DNA of 64,000 bases from Bog-473 sp963821755. Lineage in GTDB: Bacteria > Actinomycetota > Acidimicrobiia > Acidimicrobiales > RAAP-2. The notes beneath the pieces were generated by a model, which made no database searches, was not told the origin of the DNA, and saw only the letters and a list, made by a program, of their open reading frames with translations. Numbering within the stretch: position 1 is the stretch's first letter; every line of letters starts with the position of its first letter. This document shows positions 26,536 to 36,842 of this stretch, in pieces. Where the stretch lies: NCBI GenBank assembly GCA_963821755.1, contig CAWGEX010000002.1, forward strand, positions 124,001-188,000. Reading direction: 5' to 3'. The position numbers and the translations under genes are program-made.

Positions 26536-27747
26536 GTGGATTTTGCCCTGGCGCCCGAGGACGAGGCCTTCCGCGACGAGTTCCGGGCCTGGCTCGATAA
26601 GAATTTGCCGCCCTTCCTCGAAGCCGAGTCCCTCGCCGACGACGCCAGCCTGAGCGGCGAGGCCTCCCAAAAAAGACGGCAGGCCTGGCAACGCAAGATG
26701 AACGAAGGCGGGTGGGCCGCCATCCACTGGGGCGAGGAGTACGGCGGTCGCACCATCAACGCCATGCAGCGGCTCATCTACTCCGAGGTCCTGGCCGAGT
26801 ACCGCACGCCGGGCATGTTCAACACCAACGGGATCTGGCAGATCGGGCCGATGATCATCGCCTGGGGCACCGAGGAGCAGAAGGCGCAGTGGCTGCCGTC
26901 CATCCTCGGCGCCGAGGAGCACTGGTGCCAGGGCTTCAGCGAGCCCGACGCCGGCAACGACCTGGCCAACCTGCGCACACTGGCCATTCGCGACGGCGAC
27001 GACTACGTGGTGAACGGTTCGAAGATCTGGATCTCCTCGGCCCACCTCGCCACCTGGGGCCTCTTCCTCCTGCGCACCGATCCGACCGCCATCGAGCGGG
27101 GCAAGAAGCACGAGGGGATCACCGCCTTCATCCTCAACCTCAAGGCCCCGGGCATCGAGGTGCGACCCATCAAGGACATGGCCGGCGAGGAGCTCTTCAA
27201 CGAGATCTTCTTCACCGACGCCCGCATCCCGGCCTCCAGCCGCCTCGGTGACGAGGGTGGCGGCTGGATGGTGGCCATGGGGACCCTCGGCTACGAACGG
27301 GTCGGCATCGCCAGCCAGATCTCCATCCTCTCGGCCGACCTGCGCGCCGTGGTCGAGGCGGCCCGTTCGGTCAACCCCGGCGCGCTCGAGGATCCGTCGT
27401 TGCGTGACCGCATCGCCAAGACGTGGACCGAGATCGAGCTGGCCCGCCTGCTCTCGTTGCGGGCGCTGAGCAAGATCATGAAGGGCGAGAAGAACTGGCC
27501 CGAGGTGCCGTTCGCCAAACTGTCGTGGTCGTCGCTGGCCCAGACCATCGCCGAGCTGGCCATCGATCTGCTCGGCCCGGCCGGCCTGGCCGCCCGGGGT
27601 GGCCCCGACGCCGTGGACCGCGGCAAGTGGACCCGGCTCTACGCCTTCCAGCGCTACAGCACCATCGGCGGAGGGTCGACCGAGATCCAGAAGAACATCA
27701 TCGCCGACCGGGCCATCGCCATGCCCGGCCAGTCCCGCACCTCTTGA
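26536..27747 (+). CDS. Acyl-CoA dehydrogenase (canonical)
   Basis: 403 residues. The flavin motif WCQGFSEPDAGNDLANL and VNGSKIWISSAHLATW are followed by DLLGPAGLAARGG and the C-terminal signature STIGGGSTEIQKNIIADRAI. The GTG at 26536 is chosen over an in-frame upstream start because MDFALAPEDEAFRDEFRAWL is the usual beginning. Likely the catalytic partner of the short divergent dehydrogenase at 25356. The downstream thiolase-like gene begins 52 bp later on the same strand, which suggests a beta-oxidation unit. Confidence 0.93.
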   Translation: MDFALAPEDEAFRDEFRAWLDKNLPPFLEAESLADDASLSGEASQKRRQAWQRKMNEGGWAAIHWGEEYGGRTINAMQRLIYSEVLAEYRTPGMFNTNGIWQIGPMIIAWGTEEQKAQWLPSILGAEEHWCQGFSEPDAGNDLANLRTLAIRDGDDYVVNGSKIWISSAHLATWGLFLLRTDPTAIERGKKHEGITAFILNLKAPGIEVRPIKDMAGEELFNEIFFTDARIPASSRLGDEGGGWMVAMGTLGYERVGIASQISILSADLRAVVEAARSVNPGALEDPSLRDRIAKTWTEIELARLLSLRALSKIMKGEKNWPEVPFAKLSWSSLAQTIAELAIDLLGPAGLAARGGPDAVDRGKWTRLYAFQRYSTIGGGSTEIQKNIIADRAIAMPGQSRTS

Positions 27748-27799
27748 GCGGGTCGGAGAGCAGCCCGGCGACATGAGTCCAGCCGTATGAGCCGTCGAG

Positions 27800-29297
27800 A
27801 TGAGCCGGTCGATGAGCCCGGCCGTCGACCCCCGCGCCGCCTGCATCATCGGCGTCGCCCGCCAGACCTGGCACCCGGCCGATGCGCCCGAGGGTGCCCC
27901 CGAGCCATTGGCCATGTGGGAAGGGATGGCGCGGGCCGCGGCGGCCGACGCCGGCGTGCCCGGGGCGCTCGCCGCACTGGAAAGCATCGACGTGGTCTTC
28001 ACCCAGTCCTGGCAGTACGACGACCCGGCGGCGCGCCTGGCCGAACGATTGGGCGTCGCACCGGCCCGGCAGACCTATTCGGGTATCGGGGGCTCGGTGC
28101 CCCAGGTGCTGGCCTCCAACACGGCCGTCATGATGATGGACGGCCACCTCGACCTCGCCCTCATAGTCGGCGCCGAGGCGCTGGCCACCGTGCGCCGGCT
28201 GAAAAAGTCCGGCGAGAAGCCGCAGTGGTCGTTCAAGCCGACCGAGCGCCGGCCCTTCCCCATGGACCTGCAGTTCCACCCCTCCGAGATCAGCCACGCC
28301 GTCTTCGAGGCCTACCTGACCTTCGCCCTGTTCGACAACGCACGGCGGGCGCACCTGGGACGAGGGCTGGAGGAGCATCGAGCGCAGCTGGGTCGCGTGC
28401 TGGCTCCACTGACCCGCGTGGCCGCCGCCAGTCCGTACGCCTGGTTCCCGATCGCCCGCTCGGCCTCGGAGATCACGACCGCCACGCCGGACAACCGGAT
28501 GGTGGCCTACCCGTACACGAAGCTGATGACCTCCATCATGGACGTCGACATGTCGGCGGCGCTGCTGCTGGCGAGCGCGGCGAAGGCCGATGCCCTCGGT
28601 GTGCCCGAGGACAAGCGGGTCTACCTGCGGGGCTTCGGCTACGCCGAGGACCCCGCCCATGTCGCCGACCACCCGGACCTGTGGCGTTCCCCGGCCATGG
28701 CCACCGCCTCGTCGACCGCCCTGGGCGGCGCCGGTATCGGCATCGACGAGGTGGCCCACTTCGACCTCTACTCCTGCTTCGCCAGTTCGGTGAACTTCGC
28801 GCTCGATGCCCTCGGCCTACCCGAAGACGACCCTCGTGGCGTGACCCAGACAGGAGGTCTCCCCTATCACGGCGGTCCCGGTTCCAACTACATGACGCAC
28901 TCCATCGCCGCCATGGCCGAGACGCTGCGGGCCGACCCCGGCTCCTACGGCGTCACCAGTGGTGTCGGGATGCACATGCAAAAGCACGCCTACGGCCTCT
29001 GGTCCACTGCGCCCGGCGTGGTGCGCACGGAGAGAGCGACCACGCTCCTTCCGGCCGCCGCCACCCTCCACCATCGTCGCAACCCCCACAGGTGCGGCCA
29101 CGGTGGCCACCTATTCGGTGCTCCACGGTCGCAGCGGCGAACCTGAATCCGCCGTATTGGTCTGCGACCTTCCCGGGGGTGGTCGCTGCTACGCCAAGTT
29201 GGATGGCGGCTTCGCCCAGGCTGAGGTTGACGAGCTCATCGGCCGGACGGTGTCCTTGTCGCCCGCGGACGGGGTCAATCTGGCCCGGGTGAGCTGA
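27800..29297 (+). CDS. Thiolase-like protein, TLP1 type, with extra C-terminal domain (frameshifted)
   Basis: Thiolase-fold protein of about 498 residues. The core starts PRAACIIGVARQTWHPADAP and includes FDLYSCFASSVNFALDALGL and GGPGSNYMTHSIAAMAETL. At the site where thiolases carry the nucleophilic cysteine it reads GIGGSVPQVLASNTAV, with no cysteine. After one extra base near 29054 is removed, the chain continues into ATVATYSVLHGRSGEPESAV and ARCYAKLDGG-like sequence, matching the additional C-terminal domain of mycobacterial TLP1. The start lies in a cluster of ATGAGCC repeats; 27800 and 27812 are both possible. Thiolase activity without the cysteine is doubtful. Confidence 0.82.
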
Positions 29298-29673
29298 TCC
29301 GGACCTGAGTGAGTCCCGATGTAGAGAGTCAGTTCTCTAGGACGATGGTGGATTCGGCACCGCCCTTGGGGATCACCCCTGTTCTGATGTCATCCAATCC
29401 CACGACACCCAGCGACCCAGAAGCGCCGCGCACGAGCCCACCAGTCACAGGAAACGGCAACCATCTCGGGCAATCCATCCTCAAACAGAGGCCCAACTGA
29501 AAATGTGCCCACTCATCACATAAAGAGGCTCATCGCAATGTGCCCGCCACTCGTGCTCCCTCTCCCAGCGAGGGAGACAGCTAAATCGCGCTGTTCCGGA
29601 CTCTCGGTGCGCGACCACAGGACCAGCCCGTGAGCCACGCTGTGACGCATCGCGATACGGTAGGTTCGGGCCG
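29298..29673. other. 376-bp intergenic region
   Basis: A 63-codon open frame (29309-29500, MSPDVESQFSRTMVDSAPP) is rich in Pro, Ser and Thr and has no clear ribosome-binding site; I do not count it as a gene. The rest shows nothing recognisable. Composition is AT-richer than the catabolic neighbours. Confidence 0.5.
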
Positions 29674-31504
29674 GTGACCCCCGCTCCCATAGATGCACCG
29701 GTCGGGATAAAGAGCGCCACGGTAGCCCCGGCCAACGAGGGCCGGGAACAGTCGGAGCCTCCTGCTTCGCTTCGGTGGTTTCGCAGACGCTGGGCCACCG
29801 AACTCATATTCGCGCTCCTCGTCTCCGCCGCTGCTCTGCTCGTGCTCTCCCCGGTCCTCCTTCGGTCCGGCTGGCCTCTCAATGCGGCCTCCACTGCTCC
29901 CCTGCTCATCGTCCAGATGTACGCAAGCCACTTCCGCCACCTCGACTTCTTCCCGGTATGGTCCAGCAGCGACGCGTTCGGAATGGGTTCGCCAGTGCTG
30001 CTCTATTACCACCGGACCTTCTTCTATGTGGCCGGTCTCCTTCTGGCCTGGAGTGGCCTGAGTCTGAAGGCAAGCGTGGTCACCACGATCGGACTATTCC
30101 TTTTCGTCGGTGCGTACGGCATGCGCCAAGCGCTCAGGCTCGTCACCGACAGTCAGCTTCTCTGCACGGTCGGCTCTCTAGGCTTCCTCTTCACGAACTA
30201 CACCTTCACCGACTGGCTCTTCCCCCGGGGAGATCTGGCCGAGTTCTCGGCGGTCATGCTCGTGCCTTGGCTCCTTTACTGGTGCCTCACGTTCGTGAAG
30301 GATCGGCGATTCTCCTACCTTCTGGTCCCGATCATGGTGCTCCTCGTGAACACCCATAGCGCCATCGCGCTCACATCACTATTCGCTTTGGCGGTGGCGC
30401 TAGTCGCTTTCCTCTGGCGAGCCGGATTGGCGGGACTCCGGTCGGTCCTCCCGCGAATGGCCATCTCGTTCGGCGCTATCACAATTCTGCTTGCGCCCCT
30501 CCTGATCGCCTGGGTCCGCCTCGGCCGGTACTACGATCCGCAGACCAAGAACTCAGGCGTGGCGGTGTCCACGCAGTTCACCCGTCTCAGCTCCTATTTT
30601 GTGGACGGCAGCCATCGTTGGCTCGCCGATACCTCCCGCAACTTCGTGCAAATCGACTATGCCCTGTGGGTGCCGATCGCCCTCGCGATTGCTGGCAGTC
30701 TCATTTATTGGGCCGGGACGAAGCGAAGCCCTCGCTGGTGGTCCCGGGCGCGACGGACACAAGCCCCCATCCTTGCGTTCCTCATCGGGAGTCTCGTCGT
30801 CTACCTGTTCTTGCAGCTTCGACTGTCTCTTTTCGTCTACCGGATCATTCAACCGCTGCAGGTCATCAATTTCCCATGGCGAATGCTGGCATACGTGACG
30901 CCCATAGCTCTAATTCTCGTGGTGGCGCTCGCCGACAGCCTTCAACGAGTCTTCCCCAACCGAGCCGTCTGGGGAGCTGTGGGAGCCGGCTGGCTGGCGT
31001 CCCTCATCGTCCTCTCACCTCTCACTTCGAGCGTGGACGAGAACTACGGCTTACTCGCCGCCCCGGGCACGTTCCCGCCGATTTCGCTCTTCACCGCGCC
31101 GACCGAAGTGAATCTCCGACACTTCAACGGCTTCTTCCTCGGGTCTTCGACCGGAGGGCTGTACGGCCCCTTCTTGCCGAAGGTCGTGGGGGCCGACGGC
31201 AAGGAGTTGCTCGATGACGGGGACCTTTATTCTCATCTCCACCAGAAGCAGTCCGGTGCCCAGTCGCTGAGCGGGGTCCCCTGCAGGGTGGAGGGACCGT
31301 CGCGGTGGCCCTTCGAGTCCCTCGAGGTGAGGTTCGCCGTCTCGTGTGCCGGCGAGGACGCAACTGGCGCTCCCCATCAGCTACAACCAGTTCTCCAGCG
31401 TCTTCGAGGCGAGAGCCGGCGGCACGTTCCACCGAATCGTCTACGTTCACATCCCCACCGATCCGCGTATCGTGATCAGCAGTAACGAGTGCCCATGCCG
31501 GTGA
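29674..31504 (+). CDS. Large membrane protein, PTPS-related/YfhO-like (frameshifted at the end)
   Basis: About 610 residues with roughly a dozen transmembrane helices. FPVWSSSDAFGMGSPVLLYY and LFPRGDLAEFSAVMLVPWLL resemble the membrane domain of the 6-pyruvoyl-tetrahydropterin synthase-related family, which are GT-C-like envelope proteins of unknown reaction. GVGSxG-type soluble motifs are absent. One extra base at 31360 shifts the frame; the corrected C-terminus reads LALPISYNQFSSVFEARAGG and ends at a TGA at 31502-31504. GTG at 29674 is the start. A possible role is glycolipid or cell-wall polysaccharide assembly, together with the GT-C-like protein at 21820. Confidence 0.72.
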
Positions 31505-31519
31505 CGGTTGTCGTTCACC

Positions 31520-31536
31520 TCCCCACGCTTTGGGGA
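31520..31536 (+). terminator. Hairpin TCCCCA-loop-TGGGGA
   Basis: Six-bp perfect stem with a five-base loop, 15 bases after the membrane-protein stop at 31504. Followed by only scattered T residues, so a candidate terminator. The remaining bases to 31720 show no gene. Confidence 0.45.
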
Positions 31537-31720
31537 ATGTTGGGCTAGTTCTTCCGTGGTGTTGATGACGGTGCCCTGTTCATGTCCAGCGCCAGGTTGT
31601 CGGTTTCTCGGGCCAGATCAAACCAACAAACGCGTCAGTAGGGGTGTGATCTCCGGCACACCGTCTTACGGGAGTAACCGCATCTACGTCTTGTCGTCGA
31701 GGTCGTGGCCAGGTTCGGCG

Positions 31721-33108
31721 TTACTTCTGTCCGCCTGACCCAACGCTGGCCACGCCGGCATCCGTGACGCCACCCGTAGTGGCGGCGCCGGTCCCGTCGC
31801 TGATCCTTTCGGCCCAGATCACCACCAACTGCAGCAGCCCGAGGTAGGCGGCCAGGATCAGCAGGGTCACCAGCGCGCCCCAGAAGGTGAGCGAGCCGTT
31901 GAACACGATGAAGAGCCCGGCCACCAGGGCACCGAGCAGCCGCAAGCCGGTCCTGTGCTCACGGATCCAACCCGCGCTGCGCTGCGCGGCGGGCGATGCT
32001 CCTTCGGTGTGCTCCTTGCTGGTCAGCTGCCTGGCGTTGCGCGCCAACCAGTGCCAGGCCCGAGCGATCTGACGCCGCAGCGCTACCGCATAGCGGGCCG
32101 GACCGACGAACCACAGCACCACGGACGCCACCAGCAGGATGGCCAGCACCAGCCACAGGCCGTCTTTGAGGAACCGCAGCAGGGTGTCGAAGATGATCCC
32201 GGAGACCTGGCCGTTGAATCCTTCCTTGACCGAGGTCGAGACGAACTTCTTGCGCGCCAGGTGGAAGGCGGTCAGGAAGACGACGATGCCGATCGATCCC
32301 CCCACCGCAACGCGCAGCAGGGTCTTGCGGCGCCGGACCGCCACCGCCACGGCCGCAGCGGCCAGGACCAGGGTGATGATCGGCACCAGCCACTTGAGCT
32401 TCTTGGCCAGGTTGAAGATTCCTTGGGCCTGGCTGACCTGTTGGGCGGAAAGAATGGAAACGGACACGTTCTTCTGGTTGGAGTTGAGCTGGGTCTTGAG
32501 CGGGTCGAAGAAGGTGATCCCCTTCCCATCGAGCGTATTGATCACCTTGGTGGCGACCGGGGTGATGTTGACGACTACGGTCTTCCCGTTCTTGAGTGCT
32601 CGAGTCAGCTTGGTGTCCTGCCCCGACAACACGGCGACCAACGTCGCATGAGCCCGTCGGTTGCCGTTGTTCCAGAGCGTCTGGAAGTACGTACTGCTCA
32701 AGACCCGATTGACCTGCTTCCCCACGAAGTCTTGCATGGTGTTGGTCAGGGGGACAGCCACCGGCTTGGCCTTGGGAGGGCAGGAGCGATGCGAGCTTCT
32801 GGTTCACGTTGACCGATGAGAAGAGCTCGTCGGTTATGCGGACCGAAGCGTGGCTGATCACCACTGGATTGGTGGCGATCGGGGCCAGCGTCTCGACGTA
32901 GCGATTGGTGTTGGTCGCGATGTTGACCACCCAGACCGTCATGACCGAGAGGGGAAACAACACCGATACCAGGACGACCAGGACCCAGGCGGTGATCGAC
33001 CTGGTACGCGAGAGACGCGGGCGAGCGCGGCCCGCGGTGGCTTCCGGGTCTGTGCGTGACCTCTGGGTCCGGCGACTCCGCCGCGGGCGTCACTTCATCG
33101 GGGGACAC
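31721..33108 (-). CDS. Membrane protein with extracytoplasmic domain, unknown function (two frameshifts)
   Basis: Not recognised by family. Corrected N-terminus is MSPDEVTPAAESPDPEVT from a GTG at 33108 with GGAGG upstream; extra bases near 33054 and 32779 split the frame. A first helix (ITAWVLVVLVSVLFPLSVMT) is followed by an outside region of about 200 residues (RYVETLAPIATNPVVISHAS, FVGKQVNRVLSS, DTKLTRALKNGKTVVVNITP), then four further helices and a Gly/Ser tail. The topology of one helix, a long outside loop, and a helix bundle is seen in envelope proteins of several actinobacteria. The last residues VASVGSGGQK are flexible. Confidence 0.7.
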
Positions 33109-33367
33109 GCAACCTCCGGAGGACTGGGCCGCCGGCAGACGCACGATGAGATGGAGACGCACCAGCCGTCAATGTCGACCTGCTCTGCGAATGAGCCTGA
33201 GAGCCGCCGCGCGGCGTTGGACCGATTGCCATGGGTTTCCGGGCCCCTTTCGTGCGTTCTTTTCCTACCACAGCAGGGCACTCAACAGGGGATGCTGTAC
33301 GGTGCCGCAGGTGATGCCTTCGCTTGTAGCACGGCCTGATTCACGCCGCGCTCGGTGACGCGCCAGG

Positions 33368-34325
33368 ATGGAGCTCGCCATGGAAACCCCACCCGGCCCC
33401 GAAGATGAACTGGCGGTGACGACTGAGGCCGACCTGAGTGCGTCGACGCTGAGCTTCGACGGTGGCGTGCGGGCCAACCTGAAGGAATTCGTCGGTGTGC
33501 TGCGCCAGGGCGACGACGCCTCCCTCGAGAGAGCGGTGGTGCAGCTCAGCAAACTGCATCGCTGGCTGGCCCCTGTGGCGCTGATCGTGGGTGCCGTCCT
33601 CATGCTCTTCCAGGGCCTGAAGCTCCTGTTCGCCAACTGGCGCCTCACCCTGGTCCAGGTACTGCCGGCGATGTGGATCTGGGTCGCCATGATCGACCTC
33701 AAGGCCCACGTCCTCCACGGGCACTCATTCCACGTGCTGCGAGGTTGGGTCCTGATCCCGCTCATTCTGGCCATCGCCGGCATCACCGCCGCCAGCTTCT
33801 ACCTGAACGCCGTCTTTGCCTTCGCCATCTCCCGACACGGTGGCAAGGAGATCCGTCCGGCCTTCGCCGAAGCCCGCGTCCACCTCAGGGTGGTCCTGGC
33901 CTGGGGACTCGGCATCGGGCTGATGCTGGGCTTCGCCACCATCGTCACCTCTCGATGGGGCCGCTGGCCCTTCACCATCGCCATGAGCATTGTCGTCGCC
34001 ATCATGATGATCTGTTACCTGGCCGTGCCGGCCCGACTCATCGGTATCTCGCCCCAGGCCAACCTGTCGAGGCGGGACAAACTGACCGCCACGCGCCATC
34101 GGCGGCGCGTTGGGAGCGGTGGTCTGCTCACCGCCCTACCTGCTGGGCCGGCTCGGCATCCTGTTGCTGGGTTCCTTCTTCGTGCCCGGACTCATCCTGC
34201 TGATCATCGGGCTCACACTGCAGGCCGGGGCCACCAGCGCCGTGAAGTCGATCAAGATGAGCGCCAAGCTGGTCTCGGGTACCGACACCGGGTCGGCCGT
34301 CCAGCCCGCCGACGCCGTTCCGTAG
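33368..34325 (+). CDS. Multi-pass membrane protein, unknown function (frameshifted)
   Basis: About 318 residues with six helices, beginning after an acidic 60-residue cytoplasmic segment (METPPGPEDELAVTTEADLS). Helices include WLAPVALIVGAVLMLFQGLK and VLIPLILAIAGITAASFYLN. One extra C at 34094 interrupts the frame; correction gives AIGGALGAVVCSPPYLLGRL and the final AVKSIKMSAKLVSG before a TAG at 34323-34325. Not assigned to a family. It is convergent with the next gene with a four-base gap. An upstream divergent membrane protein at 31721-33108 shares the promoter region. Confidence 0.72.
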
Positions 34326-34329
34326 AGAC

Positions 34330-35439
34330 TCAGGCGGACGAGCCGCTGGTCATCGGGCCGCCCGACGCACCACCGGGCGCCCGGTAGCGCACCTTGAACA
34401 ACCCGTAAGCGAACGGCCCGGCCAAGAGGGGCAGCCAGTAGGACGCCAGCCGATAGATCAGTGTGGCCAGCAACGCCTGTCCGGTGCCCATGCCGGCCAG
34501 GACGAGCATGCCGGTCAGGCTGGCTTCGACCACACCGAGTCCACCCGGGGTGATCGGGAACATGCCGATGACGCCGGCCACCGCGAAGGCGAGAAGCAGG
34601 AGTGAGGGCGCGGGGCGGGCACCGGTGGCCCGCACCGCGGCCAGGAGCGTGAAGAAGTCAAAGGCCAGCCGGGCGGCCGACAGGCCCACCGCTTCCTTCC
34701 ACTTCTCTCCCAACACCGACCGGATCTCATCGCGCTCGGTCACCAGCCGCTGGTCGAGGCCGCTGATCTTGGGTTTCTTCCGCCGGATCCGATTCACGAC
34801 GCGTTGGGCCACCCTCCCCACCCACGCCAACGGCTGGTCGGCCACCAGCAGGACGGCCCCGAAGCCGGCGAACAAGACAAAGGCCGCGGTCCCGATCACG
34901 GCCGCCTGGACCAGACCCCGATTCACCGGTGCCCCGAACAACACCGCGGGGAGGGCGAAGACCGGGAGCGCCAGCAGACCGGCCACACCCAGCAAGGAGA
35001 AAGCGGTCAGCCCTCCGACCGTCTGGTCGATGTCCATGCCCGATTGGGTCAGCATGCGGAACTGCACGGCGGCACCGGCCGCCGCGCCACCGGGGACGAT
35101 CAAGGTGATGGCATTGCCCGAGACCTGGCCGGTGATCACGGCGAACCATCCCTTGGTGCGCAGGGCGATCCGCTGCAGGGCCCAGGTGCAGACGAAGTGG
35201 GCGATCTGGGCACACAGCGCGACGGCGAGCCAGACCGGGTTCAGCGTCGAGATCTTGGGCCACGACGACAGGACACTCGCGATGCTCGGGTAGACCAGAT
35301 AGAGCGCGATCCCGGCGATGAGCACCGGGACAGCCCGCTTGAGGACGATCTTCCAGGAGAGCTGGCTCTCCTCCTGATCCCCGATCTGGCCGGTGACCCC
35401 GCGCCGCTCCCCCGGATCGGCCGGCGCGGCTTCCGTCAT
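34330..35439 (-). CDS. Flippase-like membrane protein (LPG synthase TM domain, UPF0104)
   Basis: 369 residues with eight or more helices. The family signature VPGGAAAGAAVQFRMLTQSG and FPITPGGLGVVEASLTGML match the transmembrane half of lysylphosphatidylglycerol synthases and AglD-like proteins; the soluble aminoacyl-transferase domain is absent. Proteins of this kind are thought to flip or modify lipids. A basic cytoplasmic loop, RIRRKKPKISGLDQRL, lies mid-protein. ATG at 35439 starts MTEAAPADPGERRGVTGQIG. It is transcribed in the direction of the SHOCT protein gene upstream, 59 bp apart. Confidence 0.85.
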   Translation of the reverse strand: MTEAAPADPGERRGVTGQIGDQEESQLSWKIVLKRAVPVLIAGIALYLVYPSIASVLSSWPKISTLNPVWLAVALCAQIAHFVCTWALQRIALRTKGWFAVITGQVSGNAITLIVPGGAAAGAAVQFRMLTQSGMDIDQTVGGLTAFSLLGVAGLLALPVFALPAVLFGAPVNRGLVQAAVIGTAAFVLFAGFGAVLLVADQPLAWVGRVAQRVVNRIRRKKPKISGLDQRLVTERDEIRSVLGEKWKEAVGLSAARLAFDFFTLLAAVRATGARPAPSLLLLAFAVAGVIGMFPITPGGLGVVEASLTGMLVLAGMGTGQALLATLIYRLASYWLPLLAGPFAYGLFKVRYRAPGGASGGPMTSGSSA

Positions 35440-35498
35440 GCGGGCGGCTCCTTCCCGCTGAACGTCTCAGCGAGGCTCGAAACCGCCACGATAGGTGA

Positions 35499-35891
35499 CT
35501 AGCCCAGCAACTTGGCCTTCTCGGAGGCGAACTCGGCGTCGGTGATGGTGCCCTTCTCCTTGAGGTCGGCCAGCTTGCTCAACTGATCGGCGGTCGAGCT
35601 CCCGCCGGCGGCCTGTTGCACATAGCTGTCGAAGGCCTTCTGCTGCTGCTGGGCCTGGGCGGCGGCCCGCTCGTGCATCTTGCCGCCCCGCGCAATCAGG
35701 TACACGAAGACTCCGAGGTACGGCAGGACGATGACGAAGATCACCCACAGCGCCTTGGCCAGACCACCGATGTCATTGCTGCGGAAGATGTCGACGAAGA
35801 CGATGAAGAGCAGGTAGATCCAAATGACGAAGAAGAAGATCTCCAACATGGTCCAGAAGATGCTCAGCAGCGGGTAGGTGTAGGCAAGCAC
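35499..35891 (-). CDS. Small membrane protein with PLD-nuclease-N-like helices and SHOCT domain
   Basis: 130 residues from a GTG at 35891 preceded by GAGGGG. Two helices, SIFWTMLEIFFFVIWIYLLF and ALWVIFVIVLPYLGVFVYLI, form the domain often named phospholipase D-nuclease N-terminal. A Gln-rich linker (AAAQAQQQQKAF) leads to a C-terminal SHOCT motif, LSKLADLKEKGTITDAEFAS, a short oligomerisation helix pair. Such proteins are common in actinobacteria and of unknown function. A longer upstream frame exists but lacks a good ribosome-binding site. Confidence 0.85.
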   Translation of the reverse strand: MLAYTYPLLSIFWTMLEIFFFVIWIYLLFIVFVDIFRSNDIGGLAKALWVIFVIVLPYLGVFVYLIARGGKMHERAAAQAQQQQKAFDSYVQQAAGGSSTADQLSKLADLKEKGTITDAEFASEKAKLLG

Positions 35892-36006
35892 GTGTTCATT
35901 CCCCTCTAGATATTCATCGTGTGTCCATCGATGGCCCGGTGGGATGTACCCCGACGGAGCACCACCGTTGGGCACATTACACGTCGACACACCTGTTTGC
36001 CCTGCT

Positions 36007-36091
36007 TGTTCTCAGAGCAACGTGAATCTCAGACTGTTCTCAGAGCAATGTGGTTCTCAAAAAAGCAGCGCGGTTCCGTCAGAGCAGTGTG
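36007..36091. repeat. Three-copy direct repeat at the 3' end of an SDR gene
   Basis: TGTTCTCAGAGCAACGTG at 36007-36024 and TGTTCTCAGAGCAATGTG at 36035-36052 differ by one base. A shorter relative, TCAGAGCAGTGTG at 36079-36091, is the actual end of the SDR gene (minus strand, TLL then stop). So the gene's last codons and stop recur twice immediately downstream. Function unknown; an insertion-sequence end or a recombination scar are possible. Confidence 0.8.
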
Positions 36092-36837
36092 AGGCCGCCG
36101 TCGACGGTCAGCACCTGCCCGGTGATGTAGCTGGCCTCCTCCGAGAGTAGGAAGACCGCCGTCGAGGCCACCTCCCATGCCGTGCCCTCTCGTCCGAGTG
36201 GCACCGGCGTGCGCGTGCGCGACGGCCGGCCGGCCGAGGCGGCCCGGCCCAGCGGCGTATCGATGAGGCCGGGGGCCAGCACATTGGACCGGATGCCGCG
36301 GCGGGCACCTTCCAGGGCGACGTGCCGGTTCAGCCCGATGAGTCCCGCCTTGCTGGCGTCATAGGCGGGGATGCGGCTTCCCGGCTGCAGCCCGGCCACC
36401 GAACCGATGAAGACGATCGAACCGGAGTCGGGCAGGATCACGAAGGCCCGGCGCACCAGCATGAAATGGGCCCGGAGGTTCAGCGCGAAGGTGCGGTCCC
36501 AATCCTCGAGGGAGGTCCCGGCCACACCCATGCCGAACCCCGTTCCGACGTTGAGCACGATGCCGTCGGGCGACATGCCGCGCTCCTCGGCCACGGCGAT
36601 CTGGCAGCCCTCTTCGGTGGTGACGTCGCACACCACCACCGCCGCCCGACCGCCCTCTTCGGTGATCTGGCGCCAGGTGCCCTGCGCCGCCTCCTCGTCG
36701 CGGTCCACGCAGATGACCGACGCCCCCTCACGGGCCGCCCGCACGGCGATGGCCCGTCCGTTGCCGACCGGTGCATCGGGGTCCCGAGAGGGCTGGGTTC
36801 CGGCGCCGACCACCGTGATGCACCGCCCGGCCAACAT
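36079..36837 (-). CDS. Short-chain dehydrogenase/reductase
   Basis: 252-residue Rossmann enzyme, NAD(P)-dependent. The nucleotide site is VVGAGTQPSRDPDAPVGNGR, an unusually long insertion in the usual glycine motif; VVVCDVTTEEG and IVLNVGTGFG follow (the normal NNAG is replaced by NVGTG). The catalytic Tyr and Lys are in AYDASKAGLIGLNR, and the end reads YITGQVLTVDGGLTLL. The substitution of NNAG by NVGTG is less usual but seen in the family. It starts five bases after the stop of the AhpD-like gene, so both belong to one operon. Confidence 0.9.
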   Translation of the reverse strand: MLAGRCITVVGAGTQPSRDPDAPVGNGRAIAVRAAREGASVICVDRDEEAAQGTWRQITEEGGRAAVVVCDVTTEEGCQIAVAEERGMSPDGIVLNVGTGFGMGVAGTSLEDWDRTFALNLRAHFMLVRRAFVILPDSGSIVFIGSVAGLQPGSRIPAYDASKAGLIGLNRHVALEGARRGIRSNVLAPGLIDTPLGRAASAGRPSRTRTPVPLGREGTAWEVASTAVFLLSEEASYITGQVLTVDGGLTLL

Positions 36838-36842
36838 GGCAC

